Below, in pieces: positions 19,445-27,922 of a stretch of DNA of 64,000 bases. Source of the DNA: Gammaproteobacteria bacterium (GTDB lineage Bacteria > Pseudomonadota > Gammaproteobacteria > Steroidobacterales > Rariloculaceae); the NCBI GenBank assembly GCA_017577365.1, contig PKRJ01000015.1:1-64000 (forward strand). Reading direction: 5' to 3'. The notes under the pieces are model-generated. The model was given only the letters and a program-made list of their open reading frames with translations. It had not been told where the DNA came from and did not search any database. Both the position numbers and the translations under genes were made by a program. The stretch's first letter is position 1. Each line of letters starts with the position of its first letter.

Positions 19445-20563
19445 ATGACGGGATCGACTACGGCGCGCGCGGCGCGCGCCCGTGCCGCACGACGTATTCT
19501 CGAGGGCGCCGCGCTCGCGTGGCTCGTCGCGCTTGCGCTCGTCGGAGCCGGAACGGCGCGAGGCGCCGTCTTTCCCGACCTCTACACGTTGACCGTCACG
19601 CCCGATCCCGAGGCGACGGACACGAGGCAAGCGGCGATCGATCTCGCGATGCGTCGATTGCTCGTGCGCATCACCGGCGTGCGGGATCCGGACAGCGATC
19701 CGGCGCTCAGAACGCTGATCGAGGACGCGTCGCGCTACGTCGCGTCGGTCGCTCTAGGCATCGACCGCGAGCGCGCGCGCGTCGAGTTCTATCCCGCGCA
19801 AGTCGAGCGGGCGCTCGGCGCGCTGCAGCGTCCGGTCTGGGGGCCGGAGCGGCCGCTGACGCTGCTCTGGATCGCCGTCGACGGCGGCGACGGCGAGCGC
19901 GCGTTGCTGGGCGCGGACGGCGCGCACGGCGATTTCGGGCCGGCGATCGGGCTCGCCGAGGAGGCCGCGGCGATTCGCGCCGAGATCGACCGAGTCGCGG
20001 ACGAGCGGGGCTTGCCGCTCGCGCTGCCGCTGCTCGATCTCGAGGATCTTGCCGGCGTCACGTTCGCGGATGTCTGGGGAGGGTTCGTCGAGCCCGTGCG
20101 CGCGGCGTCCAGCCGCTACGGCGCGGACGCGATTCTGATCGGGCGCGTGCGGCTCAACCCGTTCGGCAACAGCGTGCAGTGGACTCTTTTACGCGGCGAC
20201 GAGCGGCGCTCGTTCGCCGGCACCGACGTCGCCGAGGGCCTGCATTGGGTTGCCGACACGTTCGCACGGGACTTCAGCGTGATCGGCGGAGCGAGCACGG
20301 TGCGTCTCGTCGTTCGCGGCGTGACGAGCTTCGCCGATTACGGGCGGGTGATGAGCTATCTCGAGAGCTTGAGCGCGCTTCAGTCGGTCGACGTCGAGGC
20401 GTACGAGAACGGCTTGTTGAGCCTGCGCGCGTCCGCGCGCGGCGACGTCGACGTGCTCGAGCGCGTGCTCGGGCTCGGGCGCGTCCTCGAGCTCGATCGA
20501 TCGGGGTCCCAGAGGACCGACAACACACTGGTGCTCCGAATCGCGCGCGGATCGGAACGATGA
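19445..20563 (+). CDS. Exported DUF2066 domain protein
   Basis: A 372-residue protein with an N-terminal signal or anchor (Arg-rich n-region, hydrophobic core at about residues 24-40, ending GTARGAVFPDLYT). The DUF2066 domain carries an early RQAAIDLAMRRLLVRITG segment followed by alternating short strands. The family is common in gammaproteobacteria beside purM and hda; its function is unknown. I chose ATG 19445 because it sits properly after the TATAAT promoter. The stop overlaps the next start (ATGA). Confidence 0.82.
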   Translation: MTGSTTARAARARAARRILEGAALAWLVALALVGAGTARGAVFPDLYTLTVTPDPEATDTRQAAIDLAMRRLLVRITGVRDPDSDPALRTLIEDASRYVASVALGIDRERARVEFYPAQVERALGALQRPVWGPERPLTLLWIAVDGGDGERALLGADGAHGDFGPAIGLAEEAAAIRAEIDRVADERGLPLALPLLDLEDLAGVTFADVWGGFVEPVRAASSRYGADAILIGRVRLNPFGNSVQWTLLRGDERRSFAGTDVAEGLHWVADTFARDFSVIGGASTVRLVVRGVTSFADYGRVMSYLESLSALQSVDVEAYENGLLSLRASARGDVDVLERVLGLGRVLELDRSGSQRTDNTLVLRIARGSER

Positions 20564-21117
20564 GCCTGCGCTGGTTGCCGAACGCAATCTGCGTGCTGCG
20601 CATCGTATTGGTCGTGCCGCTCGTGCTCGCGCTCGTGGCGGAGCGCTACGAGCTCGCCGTCGTGCTGCTCGTGATCGCCGGCGGCTCGGACGGTCTCGAC
20701 GGCTTCCTCGCGAAACACTTCGACTGGCGCACGCGCGTGGGCGGCCTGCTCGATCCTGCCGCCGACAAGCTGCTGATCGGCAGCGTCTTCGTGACGCTGA
20801 CGTGCCTCGGGCACGTGCCGCTCGCGCTCGCCGCGATCGTGATCCTGCGCGACGCCGTCATCGTGCTCGGCTCGCTCGCGTATCACGTGCTGATCGAGCC
20901 GATCCGCGGCGAGCCGGCGGCGATCAGCAAGGCGAACACGGCGTGCCAGCTCGCCTTCGTGCTGTTCACGTTGACGACCGCGGCGTACGGTTTGCCGGGC
21001 GGCGCGGTGCTCGTGCCGCTCGGCGCGGCCGTCGTATTCACGAGCATCACGAGCGGCCTGACGTACGTGCTGCGTTGGGGCCGCCGCGCGTGGCGTGCCG
21101 CGCATGCCGCCGCGTGA
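20560..21117 (+). CDS. CDP-alcohol phosphatidyltransferase family protein
   Basis: An integral membrane enzyme of the family that exchanges CMP of a CDP-alcohol for an acceptor alcohol. The 185 residues have about five hydrophobic helices and the full active-site motif D-G-x2-A-K-x8-G-x3-D-x3-D (DGFLAK near 52, GGLLDPAAD near 65). Lys replaces the usual Arg. The order D...D-G-F is like PgsA-related proteins, so phosphatidylglycerophosphate-type synthesis is plausible, but the acceptor is not identifiable. It overlaps the DUF2066 gene by 4 bp and hda by 14 bp. Confidence 0.85.
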   Translation: MSLRWLPNAICVLRIVLVVPLVLALVAERYELAVVLLVIAGGSDGLDGFLAKHFDWRTRVGGLLDPAADKLLIGSVFVTLTCLGHVPLALAAIVILRDAVIVLGSLAYHVLIEPIRGEPAAISKANTACQLAFVLFTLTTAAYGLPGGAVLVPLGAAVVFTSITSGLTYVLRWGRRAWRAAHAAA

Positions 21118-21841
21118 GGAACGGGGCCGGGACCGTCTTCCGGCGCAGCTCGCTTTACCGCTCACGCTCGAAGCGCACGCCGCGTTCGATACGCTCGTCG
21201 ACGGGCAGAACGCCGCGGCGATCGCGCACGTGCGCTCGCTCGCCGACTCGCGGGCCGGTCTCGTCTGGGTCTGGGGCGGGCACGGCTGCGGCAAGAGCCA
21301 CCTGCTGCAGGCGGCCTGCCGCGCGGCCGATGCCGCCGGAAAGCGCACGATGTACCTGCCGCTTGCGCGCACGGATATCGTGCCGGAAGCGCTCGCCGGG
21401 CTCGACGCGCTCGATTTCCTCGCGCTCGACGACCTCGAGCACCGTGCCGGACGGCCGGAATGGGAGCATGCGCTCTTCGACGTGCTGAACGCGTATCTCG
21501 TCGGAGGGCGCTCGCTCGTGATGGCCGCGTCCGCGCCGCCCGGCGCGGTCGGCTTCCGGATGCCGGATCTCGAATCGCGTGCGGCGGCGGCCGCCGTCTA
21601 TCGACTACACGCGCTCGACGACGACGATCAGGTCGAGGCGCTGCGGCGGCACGCGCGCGGCCGCGGGCTCGAGCTCGATCCGGCCGCGGCGCGCTTTCTC
21701 CAGTCGCGCGTGACGCGCGACATGGCCGCGCTCTGCGCGTGGCTGCATCGCCTCGACACCGCGGCGCTCGCGGCGCAGCGGCGCATCACGATTCCGTTCA
21801 TTCGCGCGTCGCTCGAGGCGCCGCCCGAGCCGAGCGATTGA
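21104..21841 (+). CDS. hda: DnaA regulatory inactivator Hda
   Basis: An AAA+ protein that, bound to the sliding clamp, stimulates ATP hydrolysis by DnaA to prevent re-initiation. About 245 residues. The N-terminal clamp-binding hexapeptide QLALPL is at residues 15-20 when starting at ATG 21104 (GTG 21095 is an alternative). Walker A GGHGCGKSHL, a Walker B-like FLALDDLE and the C-terminal AQRRITIPF match the family. It starts inside the preceding gene, indicating coupling. Its 3' end overlaps the convergent DUF2069 gene by 44 bp. Confidence 0.93.
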   Translation: MPPREERGRDRLPAQLALPLTLEAHAAFDTLVDGQNAAAIAHVRSLADSRAGLVWVWGGHGCGKSHLLQAACRAADAAGKRTMYLPLARTDIVPEALAGLDALDFLALDDLEHRAGRPEWEHALFDVLNAYLVGGRSLVMAASAPPGAVGFRMPDLESRAAAAAVYRLHALDDDDQVEALRRHARGRGLELDPAAARFLQSRVTRDMAALCAWLHRLDTAALAAQRRITIPFIRASLEAPPEPSD

Positions 21842-22157
21842 GCAGGTAGAGGAGCGCGATCTCGAGCAGCGCGGCGAGGAGCGCGACGCTCGCAAGCACC
21901 GAGCGGCCGAGACTCGCGACGACCTCGACGATCGCGGCGCCGGCGTAGACGACGAGCGCGAGCGCGAGCCACTGGAACGTGTAGCGTCTTGCGCGATACA
22001 GACCGGGAACGGCGAGGACAAGCGGCGCGGCCGCGCCGATCGCGAGCGCGATCCGGCCGGCGGCGGGGAGGGACGAGCCCGCGACGCCGAGCACGACGGC
22101 GGCGAAGAGCGTCGCGTGACAGGCCCACGCGGCGCGCAGGAGGCTTCGGCCGCTCAT
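21798..22157 (-). CDS. DUF2069 membrane protein
   Basis: A 119-residue protein with four hydrophobic segments (roughly residues 10-28, 32-52, 60-80 and 88-108), matching the small DUF2069 inner-membrane family often found beside wrbA in gammaproteobacteria. The function is unknown. The start codon overlaps the wrbA stop by 4 bp. The last 14 codons are antisense to the hda C-terminus. Recognition rests on neighbourhood plus the opening SLLRAAWACHATL. Confidence 0.72.
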   Translation of the reverse strand: MSGRSLLRAAWACHATLFAAVVLGVAGSSLPAAGRIALAIGAAAPLVLAVPGLYRARRYTFQWLALALVVYAGAAIVEVVASLGRSVLASVALLAALLEIALLYLLNRSARAAPRATRE

Positions 22158-22768
22158 TGCGCCGCCGCATCGGTCGTGCGCTTCAACCGCTGCGCGATGC
22201 GCGCGACGCGCTCGCCGAGCGCTTTCGCAAGCTCGCTTTCGTCGTCCGAAAGCGCGGGGTTCCAGCCGGCCGCGACATGCGTCGCGCCGTAAGGCGAGCC
22301 GCCCGTCCGGGTCTCGAAGAGCGCCGGACGCGTGTACGGCAGCCCCACCCAGAGCATGCCGTGGTGCACGAGCGGCAGCGCCATGCCGAGCAGCGTGCTC
22401 TCCTGGCCGCCGTGCAGCGTCGACGTCGAAGTGAACACGCCGGCCGGCTTGTCCGCGAGACGGCCCGCGAGCCAAAGCTCGGTGGTCGAGTCGAGGAAGG
22501 CCTTGAGCGGCGCGGCCATCGTCCCGAAGCGCGTCGGGCTGCCGAGCAGCAGGCCGTCGCATTCGACGAGATCCGACGGCTCCGCGTACGGCGGTCCTTC
22601 CTCGGGGATCGCGGGGGCGACGGCCTCGTTCACCGGGGAGACCGGCGGCACGGTCCGAAGCCGCGCAATTGCTCCGGCCGCTTCGACCCCTCGTGCGACG
22701 TGCCGCGCGAGGGCCGCCGTGCGGCCGCCGCGCGAGTAGTACAGCACGAGGATCGTCGCTCGACTCAC
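22154..22768 (-). CDS. wrbA: NAD(P)H:quinone oxidoreductase, WrbA type
   Basis: A flavodoxin-like tetrameric FMN enzyme that reduces quinones by two electrons. The 204 residues show the FMN phosphate loop (YYSRGGRTAALA, residues 10-21), GSPTRFGTMAAPLKAFLD, and the characteristic TSTLHGGQEST insertion near 115. It forms an arsC-wrbA-DUF2069 unit with 4-bp overlaps on both sides. Confidence 0.93.
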   Translation of the reverse strand: MSRATILVLYYSRGGRTAALARHVARGVEAAGAIARLRTVPPVSPVNEAVAPAIPEEGPPYAEPSDLVECDGLLLGSPTRFGTMAAPLKAFLDSTTELWLAGRLADKPAGVFTSTSTLHGGQESTLLGMALPLVHHGMLWVGLPYTRPALFETRTGGSPYGATHVAAGWNPALSDDESELAKALGERVARIAQRLKRTTDAAAQ

Positions 22769-23112
22769 TCGATGAGCTCCAGCACCTGCTCGGGCGGACG
22801 CCCGAGCTTGGCCCGCTGGCCGACCTCGACGATCGGGCGCTCGATCAGGATCGGATGACGGAGCATCAGCGCGATCAGCTCGTCATCGGACGCGGACGCA
22901 TCGAGACCGCTCTGCTTCCATTCCGCCTCGCCCTTGCGGATCAGATCGATCGGCCGCAGGCCGAGTTTCTTCAGCAGGCTCCGAAGCCGCTTCTCGTCCG
23001 GCGGGTTTTTGAGGTACTCGACGATCTTGGGCTCGATACCCCGTTCCTCGAGCAGCGCGAGCGTCTGCCGGGACTTCGAGCAGCGCGGGTTGTGGTAGAT
23101 CGTGACGGTCAT
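22765..23112 (-). CDS. arsC: ArsC-family reductase (arsenate reductase-like)
   Basis: A 115-residue thioredoxin-fold protein with the HNPRCSKS motif; Cys11 is the nucleophile. It also has RPIVEVGQRAKLGRPPEQV near the C-terminus, as in the glutaredoxin-dependent ArsC/YfgD group. No ars operon is adjacent. It leads the arsC-wrbA-DUF2069 unit in a housekeeping context, so a YfgD-like role is as likely as arsenate resistance. Confidence 0.88.
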   Translation of the reverse strand: MTVTIYHNPRCSKSRQTLALLEERGIEPKIVEYLKNPPDEKRLRSLLKKLGLRPIDLIRKGEAEWKQSGLDASASDDELIALMLRHPILIERPIVEVGQRAKLGRPPEQVLELIE

Positions 23113-23193
23113 TGGTCGGCGCCTCCTCGTCGGAAACGTCGCCGGAGTTTAGGGACCCCGGTCGGGCCTTTCCAGAGCGATCGGCGCGGGCCG

Positions 23194-23202
23194 TGCTATC
23201 CT
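23194..23202 (+). promoter_or_regulatory. Extended -10 for the lipoprotein gene
   Basis: TGCTATCCT (TG-n-TATCCT) lies about 35 nt upstream of the TTG start, in the divergent gap with arsC. Confidence 0.4.
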
Positions 23203-23236
23203 TTGCGGAGCAGCCGGAAGCCGTAGCTGACACGTT

Positions 23237-23593
23237 TTGTCGACAAGAATCACTAAAGCGCGCAAACCGGCCCGAGCTCGGTTCGCCGCGGCGTTGACTG
23301 CTCTCGTTCTGGCCGCGTGCGCGACGTCCCCGCCCGTGCAGGAAATGAGCGATGCGCGGCAGGCGATCGCGGCCGCCGAGGAGGCCTCGGCCGCGGAGTA
23401 CGCGCCCGAGCGTCTCGAGGATGCGAAACGCCTCCTCGCGACCGCCGAGCAGCAGCTCCGCGAGGAGATGTACGGCCCGGCGCGGCTCAACGCGGTCCGC
23501 GCGCGGAATCGCGCGGTCGAGGCGCTCGAAGCGAGTCAGGAAGCCGCGGCGCAGCGGCGGGGGGAAGCGGGCGAGCAGCGTTCCGGACAATGA
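23237..23593 (+). CDS. DUF4398-like lipoprotein
   Basis: A 118-residue predicted lipoprotein. The basic n-region, hydrophobic core and lipobox LAAC (Cys near residue 28) direct it to the outer or inner membrane. The mature part is an Ala/Glu/Arg-rich alpha-helical coiled coil (two helices) resembling DUF4398, which is common in gammaproteobacterial envelope lipoproteins. The only start that supplies the basic n-region is TTG 23237. The stop overlaps the acylphosphatase ATG by 4 bp. Function unknown. Confidence 0.7.
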   Translation: MSTRITKARKPARARFAAALTALVLAACATSPPVQEMSDARQAIAAAEEASAAEYAPERLEDAKRLLATAEQQLREEMYGPARLNAVRARNRAVEALEASQEAAAQRRGEAGEQRSGQ

Positions 23594-23874
23594 CCGCGTC
23601 TCGCAGCAAAGCCGTCCGCTATCTCGTATCCGGTCGGGTCCAGGGCGTCTACTTCCGCGGCTCGACGCTAGACGAGGCCCGCCGTCTCGGCCTTTCGGGC
23701 TGGGCGCGCAACCTGCCGGACGGGCGCGTCGAGGTCGTCGCTGCCGGCGGCGAGGCGGCGTTGTCGGAGCTCGCCGCGTGGCTGTGGAACGGACCGCCGG
23801 CCGCGCGCGTCGAGGCGGTCGCCGTCGAGGAGTGGTGCGAGCCGGTGCCGGACGGCTTCGAGATTCGACGCTAG
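23590..23874 (+). CDS. acyP: Acylphosphatase
   Basis: Hydrolyses carboxyl-phosphate bonds. The 94 residues show the family motif GRVQGVYFR, with catalytic Arg23, and the ARNLPDGRVEV segment with catalytic Asn41, in the canonical spacing. It is coupled to the upstream lipoprotein by an ATGA overlap. It ends 37 bp before the convergent transglycosylase gene. Confidence 0.95.
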   Translation: MTASRSKAVRYLVSGRVQGVYFRGSTLDEARRLGLSGWARNLPDGRVEVVAAGGEAALSELAAWLWNGPPAARVEAVAVEEWCEPVPDGFEIRR

Positions 23875-23911
23875 CACGCCGCCGTCGACGGCCGACGCTC
23901 GTCGGGGCGCG

Positions 23912-24532
23912 TCACAGGCGGTACCACTTCTCCCGCAGGCGATCCAGCACCCGGTCCGCATACCAGCGCTGCCCGACGCTGCCGTTGTAGCGCGCGAGCC
24001 CGCGGACGAAGTCGCCGTTCTCCATGTCGAGGTAGTACTTCAGGATCCGGCAGCCGAGCAGCACGTTGAAGTCGATGTCGAACAGCCGGTTCTTGTCGGA
24101 GTAGCCGAGCTCCTCGACCCAGAACGGCATGACCTGCATCAGGCCGAGCGCGCTCGCGGAAGAGATCGCAAAGCGATCGAAGTTGCTTTCGACGTCGATC
24201 ACCGCGAGCACGAGCTCGGGGTCGAGCCCGACGAGGGTCGCGTGCTTGTGCACGGCCTTCAGGATCTCGAGCCGCTCCCCGGGATCCGGCACCTGTCGCG
24301 AGAGGCGCGCCGACATATCGACGAGCCAGACCTCGGCGTCGAAACGGTCGACGAAGCTTTCCGCGTCGGCGATCGCTTCGAGCAGCAGCTCGCGCAGCAC
24401 CGGATCGGGGCCCGAGCGCGCGTCTCCGACCGCGGCCGGACCGCGCGTGACCGCCGACAGCGTCTGTGCGGCGACCGTCAGCGGTCCTGCCGCGAAGGCG
24501 GCGAGTACAATGAGGCCGAGTGCACGCGTCAT
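23912..24532 (-). CDS. Soluble lytic murein transglycosylase (SLT family)
   Basis: A 206-residue periplasmic enzyme predicted to cleave peptidoglycan with formation of 1,6-anhydromuramic acid. A signal peptide (residues 1-22, ending VAAQ) is followed by an SLT domain with the catalytic Glu in VIDVESNFD, then SASALGLMQVMPFW and the C-terminal RYNGSVG motif. Its ATG overlaps the proS stop by 4 bp, so it is co-transcribed with proS. The small size resembles the lone-SLT proteins common in this class. Confidence 0.88.
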   Translation of the reverse strand: MTRALGLIVLAAFAAGPLTVAAQTLSAVTRGPAAVGDARSGPDPVLRELLLEAIADAESFVDRFDAEVWLVDMSARLSRQVPDPGERLEILKAVHKHATLVGLDPELVLAVIDVESNFDRFAISSASALGLMQVMPFWVEELGYSDKNRLFDIDFNVLLGCRILKYYLDMENGDFVRGLARYNGSVGQRWYADRVLDRLREKWYRL

Positions 24533-26235
24533 CCTCGTCGCCGAGCTGCGATCACCTCGGAGATACTGTCCAGAGGCACCATCTCGACGTCCGGGGAACG
24601 CCGCGACTTGTACTCGCAACGTCCCTCGTCGAGCCCCTTGTCCGAGATCACGACGCGATGCGGGATGCCGATCAGGTCCGCGTCGGCGAACTTGAAGCCC
24701 GGACGTTGCGGGCGATCGTCGACCAGCGCCTCGAAACCCGCGTCGCGGAGCTTCGCGTAGGTTTCTTCCGTGGCCTTTCGAACCTGCTCGGACTTGTCCA
24801 TGTTGATCGGGATCACGATCACGTCGAAGGGCGCGATCGGGTCCGGCCAGATGATGCCCCGCTCATCATGGTTTTGCTCGATGGCGGCGGCTACGACGCG
24901 GGTCACACCGATGCCGTAGCAGCCCATCTGCATGATCCTCGGCTTCCCCTCGGCGTCGAGCACGGTCGCGCCCATCGCGCGGCTGTACTTGTCGCCGAGC
25001 TGGAATATTTGCCCGACCTCGATCCCGCGCGCGATCGAGAGCTTGCCGCCGCCGCCCGGGCTCGGGTCGCCGGCGACCGCGTTACGCAGGTCCGCGACTT
25101 CGGGCAGCTTCACGTCGCGGTCCCAGTTGACGCCGCGGTAGTGGTAGTCCGCGCGGTTCGCGCCGCAGACGAAGTCCGCGAGCGGCACGGCGTACTGGTC
25201 GACGTAGGCAGGTATGTCGAGCCCGACGGGGCCGATGAAACCCGCCACCGACCCGAGCGCTTCGACCTCGGCGGGACGCAGCATCGTGAGCGGCGTCGCG
25301 ACGCCCGGGAGCCTCTGCGCCTTGACCGCGTTCAGCTCGTGATCGCCGCGGAGATAGAGCGCGACGGCCGGCGACTCCGTCCCGCGGACCAGCAGCGTCT
25401 TCAAGCACTTCTCGGGCGGGACGCCGAGGAAGGAGGCCAACGCCTCGATGCTGCCGACGCCCGGCGTCTCGACGAGCGTCATCGACTCGCTCGGCGCGGG
25501 CCGCGGCGTATTCGGCGGCGGCAGGTCGACGATCTCGACGTTGCCGGCGAAACCGTCCTCGTCGCAGTACGCGATGACGTCCTCGCCGGATGCCGCGAGC
25601 ACCTGGAACTCCTCGGAGCGGCTGCCGCCGATCGCGCCGGTATCGGCCTGGACGATCCGGTACTCGAGCCCCAGCCGGTCGAAGATGCGCTTGTACGCCT
25701 CGCGCATCACCCGGTAGCCCTCGAGCAGCGACTCCTCGTCCAAATGGAACGAGTAGGCGTCCTTCATCACGAACTCGCGAGCGCGCATCACGCCGAAGCG
25801 GGGGCGGATCTCGTCGCGGAACTTCGTGCCGATCTGGTAGTAGTTGACCGGCAGCTGCCGATAGCTTTTCAGCTCGTTGCGGGCGATATCGGTGACGACT
25901 TCCTCGTGCGTCGGCCCGAGACAGAAGTCCCGCTGATGGCGGTCCTTGATGCGCAGGAGCTCCGGCCCGTAAGCATCCCAGCGCGTCGACTCCTGCCAGA
26001 GCTCGGCAGGCTGAACGACCGGCATCGAGATCTCGAGCGCGCCCGCTCGGTCCATCTCTTCCCGGATGATCCGCTCGACCTTGTGCAGCACGCGGCGGCC
26101 GAGCGGCAGCCACGTATAAAGTCCGGAGGCGAGGCGGCGAATCAGGCCGGCGCGCAGCATCAGCTGGTGGCTTACGACCTCCGCGTCCGCCGGAACTTCC
26201 TTCAGGGTGTTGATCGGGAGCTTGCTAAGATACAT
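24529..26235 (-). CDS. proS: Prolyl-tRNA synthetase
   Basis: A class II synthetase of 568 residues, the bacterial type. Motif 2 (FRDEIRPRFGVMRAREFVMKDAYSFH region, residues about 135-160), motif 3 (GIGVTRVVAA near 445) and the inserted editing domain (about 225-390) are all in place. Start ATG 26235; a TACAAT -10 sits 43-48 nt upstream. It is divergent from pssA and followed by the transglycosylase gene. Confidence 0.97.
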   Translation of the reverse strand: MYLSKLPINTLKEVPADAEVVSHQLMLRAGLIRRLASGLYTWLPLGRRVLHKVERIIREEMDRAGALEISMPVVQPAELWQESTRWDAYGPELLRIKDRHQRDFCLGPTHEEVVTDIARNELKSYRQLPVNYYQIGTKFRDEIRPRFGVMRAREFVMKDAYSFHLDEESLLEGYRVMREAYKRIFDRLGLEYRIVQADTGAIGGSRSEEFQVLAASGEDVIAYCDEDGFAGNVEIVDLPPPNTPRPAPSESMTLVETPGVGSIEALASFLGVPPEKCLKTLLVRGTESPAVALYLRGDHELNAVKAQRLPGVATPLTMLRPAEVEALGSVAGFIGPVGLDIPAYVDQYAVPLADFVCGANRADYHYRGVNWDRDVKLPEVADLRNAVAGDPSPGGGGKLSIARGIEVGQIFQLGDKYSRAMGATVLDAEGKPRIMQMGCYGIGVTRVVAAAIEQNHDERGIIWPDPIAPFDVIVIPINMDKSEQVRKATEETYAKLRDAGFEALVDDRPQRPGFKFADADLIGIPHRVVISDKGLDEGRCEYKSRRSPDVEMVPLDSISEVIAARRRG

Positions 26236-26277
26236 TTGTTCCGCGGGCAGCTCGGTGGACGGTAACGAGAACGCGGG

Positions 26278-26283
26278 ATTGTA
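26278..26283 (-). promoter_or_regulatory. Likely -10 element for proS
   Basis: TACAAT on the minus strand lies 43-48 nt upstream of the proS ATG, in the divergent gap with pssA. Confidence 0.4.
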
Positions 26284-26336
26284 GCGGCGCGGCCGTTGCC
26301 AGAGCTAGCCGAGCCGTTTGCGGCCGGCCGATGCGA

Positions 26337-26342
26337 TAGGAT
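26337..26342 (+). promoter_or_regulatory. Possible -10 element immediately before pssA
   Basis: TAGGAT ends only 6 nt before the GTG start of pssA, which would give a transcript with no 5' leader. The match to consensus is moderate. Confidence 0.25.
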
Positions 26343-26348
26343 TGAGCT

Positions 26349-27119
26349 GTGGAAGGCGAACAGGCGAGCTCACCTCGCAAAGGAATCTATCTGCTCCCGA
26401 ATTTGCTGACGACCGGCGGGTTGTTCGCCGGTTTCTATTCGATCGTCGCGGCGATCGACGGCAATTTCGCGGCCGCCGCGTGGTCGATCTTCATCGCCAT
26501 GTTCCTCGATGGCCTCGACGGGCGCGTCGCGCGGCTGACGAGCACCGCGAGCGACTTCGGTAAGGAGTTCGACAGCCTTGCGGACATGGTGTCTTTCGGC
26601 CTCGCGCCGGCGATCGTCACCTATCAGTGGGGCGTCGAGCGGCTCGCCGAGTACGGCGCGGTCTGGGGGCGGCTCGGATGGCTCGCCGCGTTTCTATACT
26701 GCGCCGCCGCCGCGTTCCGTCTCGCGCGCTTCAACACGAACTCCGCGATGCTCGACCGTCGATACTTTCAGGGGCTCGCGAGTCCTGCGGCGGCGGCCGG
26801 GGTCGCGTCGATGGTCTGGCTCAGCACGTCGTACGGCATCGACGGCCTGTTCGCGTTGGTCGCCGGTATCGCGATCACCGCGACCGCGGGCCTGTTGATG
26901 ATGTCGCGCTTCAGCTATTTGAGCTTCAAGGAGATCGAGCCGGGGCAGCGTGTTCGATTCGGCAAGCTGCTCTTGATCCCGCTCGTCATCATCGTGATCG
27001 CGATCGAGCCCGAGCTCGTCGTGTTCGCGCTGTTCGTCATCTATGCGTCGTCGGGGCCGGTGATGTGGCTCTTGCGTCGGCGGCGCTCGCGGCAGGCCGA
27101 GATCACCGCGGCGCCATGA
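26349..27119 (+). CDS. pssA: CDP-diacylglycerol-serine O-phosphatidyltransferase
   Basis: Makes phosphatidylserine, the precursor of phosphatidylethanolamine, at the inner membrane. The 256-residue membrane-integral (type II) enzyme has the CDP-alcohol motif D-G-x2-A-R-x8-G-x3-D-x3-D, seen as LDGLDGRVARLTS then FGKEFDSLADMVSFG (residues 55-82), and several hydrophobic helices. It starts at GTG 26349 and lacks an obvious Shine-Dalgarno. The stop overlaps the glycosylase ATG by 4 bp. Confidence 0.93.
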   Translation: MEGEQASSPRKGIYLLPNLLTTGGLFAGFYSIVAAIDGNFAAAAWSIFIAMFLDGLDGRVARLTSTASDFGKEFDSLADMVSFGLAPAIVTYQWGVERLAEYGAVWGRLGWLAAFLYCAAAAFRLARFNTNSAMLDRRYFQGLASPAAAAGVASMVWLSTSYGIDGLFALVAGIAITATAGLLMMSRFSYLSFKEIEPGQRVRFGKLLLIPLVIIVIAIEPELVVFALFVIYASSGPVMWLLRRRRSRQAEITAAP

Positions 27120-27901
27120 GCCGGCGCCTGGCCTATCTTGCCGAGATCGGGATCCCGGCGTATCGATTGCGCCGCGCTCCCGTCGCAGAGGCGCCGCGCG
27201 ACGCCGTGGAAACGGCAGTCGACGCGGCGGCCGCGACGCCGGTCGACGACACGCGCGCGGAGCCGAGCGTGCCGGTGCCATGCTTTGCTCGGGAAGAGAC
27301 GCCGATCGCGGTCGCTCGAGGGTCGGCCGCGGGCGCGACCGACGACGACGCGTGGAGCAGGCTTGCCGCCGAGGTCAGAGACTGCCGCAGGTGCGCCCTG
27401 CATCGCGGCCGCACGCAGACGGTCTTCGGCGTCGGACGCCGGGATGCCGAGCTCCTCGTGGTCGGCGAGGCGCCCGGCGAGGAGGAAGATCGCCAGGGCG
27501 AGCCTTTCGTCGGCCCGGCAGGTCGATTGCTGACCGCGATGTTGAAGTCGATCGGCTTGGCGCGGGAAGAGGTCTTCATCGCGAATATCCTGAAGTGCCG
27601 TCCGCCGGGTAATCGCGATCCGCGTCCCGACGAAGCGGACGCGTGCGCGGATTTCCTGAACCGCCAGATCGCGCTGGTGAAGCCGAAGGCGATGCTCGCG
27701 GTCGGGCGAATCTCGGCGCAGCGGCTGCTCGATACGGACCTGCCGGTCGGCCGCCTGCGCGGCGTCGTGCATCGCTACGGGGACTCGGCGATCCCGCTGG
27801 TCGTGACGTATCATCCGGCGTATCTGCTCCGGACTCCGATCGCGAAGGCGAAGAGCTGGCAGGACCTTTGCATGCTCCTGTCGTTACTGCGGTCGGCGTA
27901 G
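27116..27901 (+). CDS. Uracil-DNA glycosylase, family 4
   Basis: Removes uracil from DNA. Of 261 residues, the first 85 or so are an Ala/Asp/Glu-rich linker after an opening LAYLAEIGIPAYRLR motif common in proteobacterial homologues. The catalytic domain shows C-x2-C (CRRCALH), motif GEAPGEEEDRQGEPFVGPAG, a third Cys (NILKCRPPGNRDP), a fourth in ADACADFL, and motif 3 VTYHPAYLLR. The four Cys fit the family-4 [4Fe-4S] cluster. It is coupled to pssA and followed 21 bp later by rimI. Confidence 0.92.
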   Translation: MSRRLAYLAEIGIPAYRLRRAPVAEAPRDAVETAVDAAAATPVDDTRAEPSVPVPCFAREETPIAVARGSAAGATDDDAWSRLAAEVRDCRRCALHRGRTQTVFGVGRRDAELLVVGEAPGEEEDRQGEPFVGPAGRLLTAMLKSIGLAREEVFIANILKCRPPGNRDPRPDEADACADFLNRQIALVKPKAMLAVGRISAQRLLDTDLPVGRLRGVVHRYGDSAIPLVVTYHPAYLLRTPIAKAKSWQDLCMLLSLLRSA

Positions 27902-27922
27902 GCGCCGCGAAGCAGAGCCAAT

